Source: Antilocapra americana (taxonomy: Eukaryota; Chordata; Mammalia; Artiodactyla; Antilocapridae). From it: a DNA stretch of 64,000 bases. The notes beneath the pieces are model-generated. The model had not been told where the DNA came from, searched no databases, and saw only the letters and a program-made list of their open reading frames with translations. Within the stretch, counting starts at the first letter, position 1. The number at the start of each line of letters is the position of its first letter. Position numbers and translations under genes: made by a program. The DNA is taken from NCBI GenBank assembly GCA_007570785.1, contig ML660203.1, positions 6,692,638-6,756,637 on the forward strand, read 5' to 3'. Shown piece after piece: positions 56,701-64,000 of this stretch.

Positions 56701-57379
56701 GGAAAGAGACATAGCTGCTTCAGGCTGTCAGAGTCAGAACTGGGTAAGGGACTCGTTCTGCACGACTAGCAGATTGGTCTAAGAAGACAGGTGCTTGAAT
56801 ACATGCTTCTGATGACAACAATCCATTTCTTAATTCTGTCAGTGGTTTTATGGCCATGGTTCCCTCTGAAAGTTCAGGCTCCTGTCACTGATGGAAGCCC
56901 TGGGGACCCTGCTTTCCACTCTCCCAAACTCGAAGGACTTACCACTGTGGTCATCAATCTCCAACCAGCATCCTTCAGAGACTATTTAGACGCAGATAAC
57001 GCGCTTCTTTATTTGCCCAGGGGGCCTGCCTGTAGCTACTTTTCATCTCATTCCTAAAGGCCTCTGTCTGTGAGGGAGAAGAAGGCTCTAGGTTTGCCAG
57101 GGCCGGTGCTGCCTGGTAAAGCACTGCCACTAATTTTGAGCTTTGTGTGGTAGCAAATTCCCTGGCAGTCTAGTGATCGTGTTAATGGTCGCGAGGTAGT
57201 CACGGAGCACTGGACCGATGTCCAAGGAGTTTAAAAATAGAAGGGCTTCTTTAGGTTCTCATTTGTTCATAATCACAACTTCGTGCTCCAGAACTCCTAA
57301 GTGTTCAACAGCTGGGGGCACAGGAAGGAAAATTACTCTTTGACTTCCACTCATGCAAAAAGCATTTGCAGCTAATACT

Positions 57380-57560
57380 TCACATTTCTATAATGCGGTG
57401 GAGTTTAAAGTGTTATTATATATATGGTCCTTATTACCAAATTTAAAGCGAGCAGGGAAGGGATATTAATCCCACTGTACAAATTAGAATCCAAGGCACA
57501 CAGAGGTTAAGTAAGTTGCTCATAATTACATAATTACCAGTTACTTGAATATGGACTCCC
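57380..57560 (-). repeat. MIR copy
   Basis: Antisense MIR: aatcccactgtacaaattag, then cacacagaggttaagtaagt. Confidence 0.65.
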
Positions 57561-57948
57561 CAGGGACAGGAATCCTGTCGGATTCATCTTTGAGGTGGAA
57601 ATGAATAACATGAAGTGGAGTGCTCAGATCCGGACCTTGCTTAACTGTCGTGTGGCAAGAACACCATTCCAAGTACTTTAACGGGAGAAAAGGAGTAAGA
57701 ATGAAGGTAAGGGGATGCGTTGGGTCTTAGTCACCAAGCAGCTGCCGGTCTGACTGGGAAGATCACAGCAACACAGAAAATGATCAAAAAGTAAAGGGAT
57801 ACAGTGCGTCCACAAGCTTAAAGTAATTACAAGTGGTGGGTGCTAATCAGGGCTGGTTATAAGACACTGGGAAGAAGTGACTGTTGGATAAGGCTTCAAG
57901 GCTCTGACTGGCAGATGCAGCAGGACGAATGACTTAAGAAAGAAGGCA

Positions 57949-58167
57949 GGGACTCCCCTGGTGGCTCAGTGGCTACGACTCTGTGCTCCCAAGGCAGGGG
58001 GCCCAGATTTGATCCCTAGTCAGGGAACTAGATCCCACACGTGGCAACTAAGAGTTTGCAAGCCGCAACTAAAGATGCCATGTGCTGCAACTAAGATCGA
58101 AGATTCTGTGTGCTGCAACTAAGACCCGGTGCAGCCAGAGAAACAAATATTAAAAAAAAAATAAAGT
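57949..58167 (+). repeat. CHR-type SINE
   Basis: Sense head tcccctggtggctcagtggc, B box gatttgatccctagt, and a poly(A)-like tail. Short target duplication GAAGGCA at 57942-57948 and 58168-58174. Confidence 0.88.
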
Positions 58168-58778
58168 GAAGGCATTTTTGTGGCCTGAAGCCTTATGCAA
58201 AATGCATTATGCTGTTCATACTTTCTGCTCGTTGGCCTTCCCCCACTCCACTGCTGCCCCCCCGAAACATAAATAGGCCTGCCCTCCCTTTTCCAGCCCC
58301 CTCACATTTGCTTGTAATGTTGGTACTCTCCCCACACTCTGATCTCTATCATAATATATTTAAAGTCTAAAATGTGATATTCCTTATAAAATTTTTCCTG
58401 AGATATTTAAAAACTTGTACCCTACAAAGCACCTTGCATAGTACTTTCTTCAAAGCAGACTCTTGAAAAGCCTTTGTGAATCTGTCGACCAGAGAAGTGA
58501 GACAGGATGAGCTTCAGACTATGCTGTGTAGGAAAGTGAATGACGCTGTGCGAATACCTGTCTGACGGACACGTCGGCTTCAAGCACTGAGAGGCAGGCA
58601 AAGTGCACAGCTCATAGGTTGTACAGTGTCAGCCTACATGAGAGGTAGATCAGATGGAGAAGAGAAGAGGGGTAGAGAGGGGAGAGAAGAGAGGCCAATC
58701 CTCCAGAGATGTGCAAACCTGGGAACTTGGAGAGAACGTATTCATTTATCCACTGGTAAAGGTTTCCCGAACACTAAC

Positions 58779-59043
58779 CACTGCTGCTGCTAAGTCGTGT
58801 CTGACTCTGTGTGACTCCACAGACGGCAGCCCACCAGGCTCCCGCGTCCCTGGGATTCTCCAGGCAAGAACACTGGAGTGGGTTGCCATTTCCTTCTCCA
58901 ATGCATCAAAGTAAAAAGTGAAAGTGAAGTCACTCAGTCGTGTCTGACTCTTAGCGACTCCACGGACTGCAGCCCACCAGGCTCCTCTGTCCATGGGGTT
59001 TTCCAGGCAAGAGTACTGGAGTGGGTTGCCACTGCCTTCTCCG
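58779..59043 (-). repeat. BOV-A2 SINE (dimer) with target duplication
   Basis: Two BOV-A units are joined by the linker aatgcatcaaagtaaaaagt, with a (gct)n end. The perfect 10-base target GAACACTAAC lies at 58769-58778 and 59044-59053. Confidence 0.95.
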
Positions 59044-59524
59044 GAACACTAACTATGAACCAGCTATTATAAATAAGACAGTCTACAGAATCAAGGAGAT
59101 TAAAGTCTAATGAGGTTAACAGATATGAACAAACTTCTTTTCTAAATGTAGTAATGGCCATTACGAAGGACCTTACAAACTATACTGAGTGCCATGGGAC
59201 TCCAGAAGGAGAGGCTAAGTTTGTTTTGTTTGAGGAATCGGGAGAGTTCTAGGGAAATGTAACATCTGTGGATTCTGAAGAAGGATGACAAGCTGGAAAG
59301 CACATTCTAAGCAAAGGGAACAACAATAGCACGGGTGGGCTTGGCTAGGGTGGAAGAGAACAACAGTGGGATGCCACTGTCACTAACACAGAGAAAGAAG
59401 GGAGTGTTTCTTTGCTTATTAGAGCCTAGCTACCAGCACACCATAGTTTTTGATTGATTACTAAATGCCAGGCATTGTGTGAGGCAGTCTGAAGAGTAAC
59501 TGTTACTACCACCATCTACCCACC

Positions 59525-59870
59525 TTGCAGGAGCAGCTTGTGTTTGCTGAGGGCTTAGTAGAATGCCAAGAGCTTTACCTACACTGGCTCCATTACTTCC
59601 CACAAATACTGTGAATGAGATGGTTAGATAGCATCACTAACTCAATGGACAGGACTCTGAGCAAACTCTGGGAGATAGAGGAGCCTGGCATGCTGCAGTC
59701 CATCAGGATGCAAAGAGTCAGAAATGACTTAGTGGCTGAACAATGACAACAATAGGGATCATCACCCCCATTTGCAATGAGGAAACTGACTCAGGCCAAA
59801 CAACCTCCCTAAGGTTAGTGGAAAGGAGGACGGGGGACTCAAATCCAAGTCTGTTCTCTCTCTTCATGCT
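59525..59870 (-). repeat. MIR split by a BovB-type 3' fragment
   Basis: Antisense MIR pieces flank the insert: gccaagagctttacctacac before and cccatttgcaatgaggaaac after. Confidence 0.65.
59621..59751 (+). repeat. BovB/ART2-type 3' end fragment
   Basis: It reads agcatcactaactcaatgga, then gagcaaactctgggagatag, then ctgcagtccatcaggatgca. This is the BovB-type 3' end from which Bov-A units derive. Confidence 0.7.
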
Positions 59871-61917
59871 ACCACGTCTGCGGAGGCATGACAGATTATA
59901 GAGCTGAACAAAGGAAGATACTAAATTAGAGTTGTAGAATGGCTTAAAAACAGAGCTTAGCAAAATTAAATTTCTCCAATTACATCAGAAGTGCCCCTGG
60001 TAGTTTCTCCTTTCTCACACTCTTCCCCACAATCTGATCCTCTTTTAACCAGATACACTGTACCTTCCAGTTTCTCCAAATGTTGTCATGTGGAAAGGAT
60101 GGACCCAAGAGAGCACTGCCAAACCCTATTTTTTCCTCCTTCCCCAGAACTTCAAGACTCTGACAGCGTTCACTTCGACATTCTACTTTTAGACACGAGG
60201 CCGCATGATTTGAAAGTGAAATTTTCAAATGTAGATCTGAGACAGGATTGCAGTTCATTTCCAGGAGAGGCATCACCATAACTGCACCGAACATGCACAA
60301 AGATGAAACAGAGAGTGGCTTCGAAGATGGAGTTTCTGCCCTGACACTTTCAGAAGCGTCAGAGAAACCAGCACACAGAGAAGGTGACTGCTGTCAGGAC
60401 AGCACCTAATCTAGCCTGTTACAACTCTGTGGCATGGGGTATTTACTGCTGGGTGGACTTAGGGAAGGCGAGCACAAGTGTGTACTCCATGTTTAAAGGG
60501 AAATTAAAAAAAAAGGCAAGGTGAGTATGTATTATTCTGATGGAAAATAAGGAAGTTTGGGTAACAGTTGTTTAAGGCACATTTTCTTAAGTTCTGATCT
60601 TTTTAAAAAAGAATTAGGATGGCATGTCACCTTTATTATCCACGCCTGTCTTACTATGTGTGAACAGAGCCAACCTTTTATAAATGGATTAATGAATTTT
60701 GGGCTCCTTTTCTTGGTTTCTAATATACTAGATAACAATTTGATCTTGTGATAAGGACCTGACACAGTTCTTTGGATTTCTGAGTGTGAGGAAAAAGAGC
60801 TAGACATTTGAAAGAACTAAGCAAATGCGATCAGATCTCAACTCAAACTTACAGGATCCGTAGGCAAGTCATTTAAATTTTTCTGGCCTTGGCTTCTTTG
60901 CTAGGAAACTGGAAGCCTGAACTGGATCAGGGAAGGGAAGCAGGGTTCCTGAGTGCCAACTCTAATCCACTGTAATGGCTATAGAGAACCATATTGGAAA
61001 AGTATTGTGAAGCCAAGTTGGAGTTTGGTGAGGCAAGAACACTGAAATCTACTGGCACCGTTCTCAGGTTGGGGAGTGTGGAGGGCTGACTTTTGTCTTC
61101 CCTGATTTGATCTTCTTGAAGGTGCCTTTTAGCTTTGACAACCTGTGGCAAATCTAGGACTGAAGCACCTTAATAGCCAGAAGCAACGGGTTTTTTCCCA
61201 CATATGGGTATGTTGATAGACTGGGGCTGTTGAGACAGTGCTCCGAGACAGTCAGAAGAGCCACTGGGAGCCATGCTTCCAGTAGTTGTCACCTCAACAG
61301 CAAGAGGTGAACACCGACAATTAGCACATCTTCTCATCAATAAAGTAACTTCCCCGTAACAAAGAGACAAGCCTTGGATTTGCTGTTACATTAGAGGGGC
61401 TATTTTAAAACAATATGAGCGTGTAAACCGAATGCTCTTAAAATGGGAATATGATTAATAGAGATTAAAGAGAAATCCCTCCAAACCAGTAGCCTCAAGT
61501 ATGGTAAAGATATTGTACTTTACTCAATTTCCAAGTGAAAATCTATATACATGTTGAACTGTATTTGAAATAGGACAGGAGAGTTAAGATTTAAAGGATG
61601 TCTTCCACAAGCTAATGCATTCAACTCTCACCTTTGAGAAGAGGGGAGGTGACTGTCTTCTCTGTGAAGCAATGATAACTCAACATCCACGTATGGCATT
61701 TTTTGCTTTTCAGAGCAGAGGACCTGTGTTAACCTCACTTGCTATATATGCCCGTGCATGTACAGGGAATAGGATTTTCAGATTTCACAGATGGAAAAAC
61801 TGAGATAGACATCAAATGACTGTCACTGAGTTTTGCTTAGAGACTTTAGTGGGATATGATTTCCTAGTCTAAGACCTTTTCCTGTCAGTCCTTTCACTCT
61901 GACAAAGGATGGGCGGG

Positions 61918-62150
61918 GGACTTTTCCAGTGGTGCAGTGGTTAAGGTCCGTCTTGCAATGCAAGGGATGTGAGTTCAATCCCTGGTCAGGGAACTAAGAT
62001 CCCACATGCTGTGGAGGAACTAAGCCCATGTCACAGCTAGAGAGTCTGTGCACCATAGCAAAGGATTCTGAATGATGCAACAAAGATCCCACATATTGCA
62101 ACTAAGACCTCACCAGGTCTTAGTTAACATAGTCAAATAAATAAATAAAT
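61918..62150 (+). repeat. CHR-type SINE
   Basis: Sense head cttttccagtggtgcagtgg, B box gagttcaatccctggt, and tail (aaat)n. Confidence 0.88.
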
Positions 62151-62189
62151 ATGCTGGTGGGTGGGAAGGATGGTGGGGAAAATGGAATA

Positions 62190-62430
62190 ATAACAACAGC
62201 AAAATGTTCTGGGTCCTCACTGTGTATCAGGCATTGTGCTAAACACTTTCATGAATTTCTCACTTTTCCTTAAACCCCAAGAGGTAATAAGAATTGTAAC
62301 TATTTCCGCTTTCAAATAAGAAACTGAGGGTTAAAGAGGGGAGGATTCTCCAGAGGTCGTAAAGCTCAGGGCTGAGTAAGACAGGATAAAAACCCATGAG
62401 TCTGACTCCAAGCCTGCAATCACTTCCCTA
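62190..62430 (-). repeat. MIR copy
   Basis: Antisense MIR: tcaggcattgtgctaaacac, then aaataagaaactgagggtta, then acccatgagtctgactccaa. Confidence 0.75.
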
Positions 62431-63796
62431 GTTCAAAACATCTTTGTTTTATAGACTTTTTCCAGTATTAGCCTGTGAGCAAATAGATGGGGTTTTTCTT
62501 CATGCTGTATCCAGGAACCACTGCAAAGAACTAGCATTAAATGTAAGGTCATCTAGCTCTTTTGCTTTTTTCTTATAAACTGAAGAAACTTAAAAAAAAA
62601 AAATCACCAAAAAAACGAGGAGGGATCTCTAGCTAGACTAGTGAATTCCACATGTAATTCAGGAGAGTTAAAAAAACAACAAAAAAAGACAATTTGAAAG
62701 GTTTTATTTTGTTCATTCCATAAGAGAGGGCTGAATAAAAACTTAGATGGTAATTCAGTGAATAGTGCATTAAGTAGGACAGATTGCAATTCGGGGCAGC
62801 ATAAGCCTGTTTGGGGGCTGCTAAAACAGATTCATCTCCAGACACACACAAGGAGGTGGTGTGTGTGGCATCAAGGTGCCATTTCTGCAGGGTTGTGTGT
62901 GTGTTCCCCCTCCCTGAGCCACATCCTCACTTTAAATGTTAATCTGTCTTCAGAGTGCTACCAAATCACTACCTTGCCAGGTGCCTCTATCTTTCTCCAC
63001 AGGCAAGTCGCAAGCCTCCAAATGAGCGTGTGGATGCCACTTCTAATCTGCCCCTGACAGGCGGCCAGCTGCCCCTCGCTGATGGAAGGAGACAGTCATA
63101 AAAGAAGCTGCTATGAAACCAATAGGAATCCCTCTTTCCTTAATAAGCGGGGACATGGATCAGAACCCCAGCGGGGTCACTGTTACCGAGTGTAGTCATG
63201 GGCAGGGACTGCCCTGCCACTGAGAAAAGGCCAATTTCCTTTTTCCTTCCAGAATAAAGGGAGAGACAGGTAAGTGGAGAAGAAGGAGGCACAAATAGCC
63301 AAACAAAATCTTCTTCCGAGAGCTTCTGAAACAGGGCAGACTGTGAGAGAAGGAGACGAGGGACTGCAAGTCATTTTCAGCAGGGGAAACAGGCTGGAGA
63401 ATTAGTGAAAGGGATTTTTTTTCTTTTTTTTTCTGAGAATTTACAGCTAACTGATAGCAGCTCTGATAAAAATCCAAGGATATCAGGCCAGAGTTTGCAA
63501 AGAGAAAAGAGACTCTGTCAGGCCAGCCTTAACACACGGGCATGTACCACTCTAATAAAGCTGCCATGAAAACTAAAACACACACATATACACACCAGGT
63601 GAGGCGTTTCCCAAAGGAATGGAATTTGTGTGTGGCAGAGCTGGGATTTAAACCTGGGCTATATGATGCCAGGGTTCATGTTCCTTTTATGGTAGCATGA
63701 CGCCTCCATCACAGGTGGTGTCACATCAACCAACTAAATGCACTAAAAACAAACAAGCAGCCTGCTAGACTACTCATTCACTGAATTTTGACAACA

Positions 63797-63990
63797 TATA
63801 TCTGTGGTAAAAAATCTGCCTGCCAATGCAGGAGATGAAAGAGGTATGGGTTTGATCCCTAGGTTGGGATGATCCCCTGGAATAGGAAGTGGCAACCTGC
63901 TCCAGTACTCCTGCCTGGAAAATCCCATGGACAGAGGAGCCTGGTGGGCTACAGTCCACGGGGTTGCAGAGTTGGACACGACTGAGCACA
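63797..63990 (+). repeat. Bov-tA SINE
   Basis: A sense copy from tatctgtggtaaaaaatctg to gacacgactgagc, with a (CA)n tail at the window edge. Confidence 0.92.
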
Positions 63991-64000
63991 CACACACTCT

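Larger units (their letters stand above)
55509..64000 (-). other. CTNNBL1: CTNNBL1 intron (runs off the window)
   Basis: No exon matching the preceding part of CTNNBL1 (around Leu-His-Phe-Lys-Tyr-Leu-Gly-Ala-Met) was found, so this appears to be one intron continuing beyond 64000. It contains L1, L2, MIR, CHR SINE, BOV-A2 and Bov-tA copies, listed separately. Stretches 55510-56160, 56700-57380, 59870-61915 and 62430-63795 show no recognised repeat beyond short poly(A)/(T) runs and a weak MIR trace. Confidence 0.8.

Noticed and set aside
60368..60406. RE1-like site in the CTNNBL1 intron
   Set aside because: It has a right half (GGACAGCACC) but no left half at canonical spacing; the nearest left-like word is about 20 bases away.
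55509..64000. A further upstream CTNNBL1 exon
   Set aside because: No match to the expected preceding peptide was found, so it is treated as intron.
1..64000. Endogenous retrovirus or full-length LINE with coding capacity
   Set aside because: Only 3' fragments of L1 and BovB-type elements were seen; no LTR pair, gag, pol or env-like reading frame was recognised.

Overview
The window is ordinary mammalian nuclear DNA from a ruminant, most likely a bovid. The clade call rests on many copies of ruminant-specific SINEs (Bov-tA, BOV-A2, long tRNA-Glu/CHR-type SINEs) and a ruminant-type L1 3' end, inserted into older mammalian repeats (MIR, L2, MER5/hAT, L1M). The exact species cannot be told from the sequence. 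The two protein-coding genes recognised are neighbours on human chromosome 20q11.23 (cattle chromosome 13 by known synteny), and both run on the minus strand here.

Layout. (1) Positions 1-14459 are the start of intron 1 of VSTM2L, with no further exon found. (2) 14460-14580 is VSTM2L coding exon 1 (signal peptide and first mature residues), inside a CpG island of about 14.2-15.0 kb with a TATA-like box at 14951-14958. (3) About 15.0-44.4 kb is intergenic and largely repeats, with several repeat-free AT-rich blocks that look like candidate conserved noncoding elements. (4) 44440-44625 is the terminal exon of CTNNBL1 (stop codon, short 3' UTR, ATTAAA poly(A) signal). (5) 55062-55134 and 55371-55508 are the two preceding CTNNBL1 exons; the rest, up to 64000, is CTNNBL1 intron. 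The three exons join in frame to give the C-terminal 99 residues of the protein.

The most notable signal is a homotypic cluster of RE1/NRSE-like motifs (the binding site of the neuronal-gene repressor REST) at 15902-16374, about 1.3-1.8 kb upstream of the VSTM2L start codon. One copy matches the first 17 bases of the RE1 consensus exactly, and at least three more copies keep the canonical half-site spacing. VSTM2L is a brain-enriched gene, so REST control is plausible, but it is an inference. Other points of interest are layered SINE-in-repeat insertions with readable target-site duplications (including one MIR hit by three SINEs and one hAT element hit by four), an inverted SINE pair joined by an alternating purine-pyrimidine linker, a three-unit compound GT minisatellite, and a dense TAAT-core block in the intergenic region. 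I saw no mobile genetic system, RNA gene or novel gene cassette beyond these.
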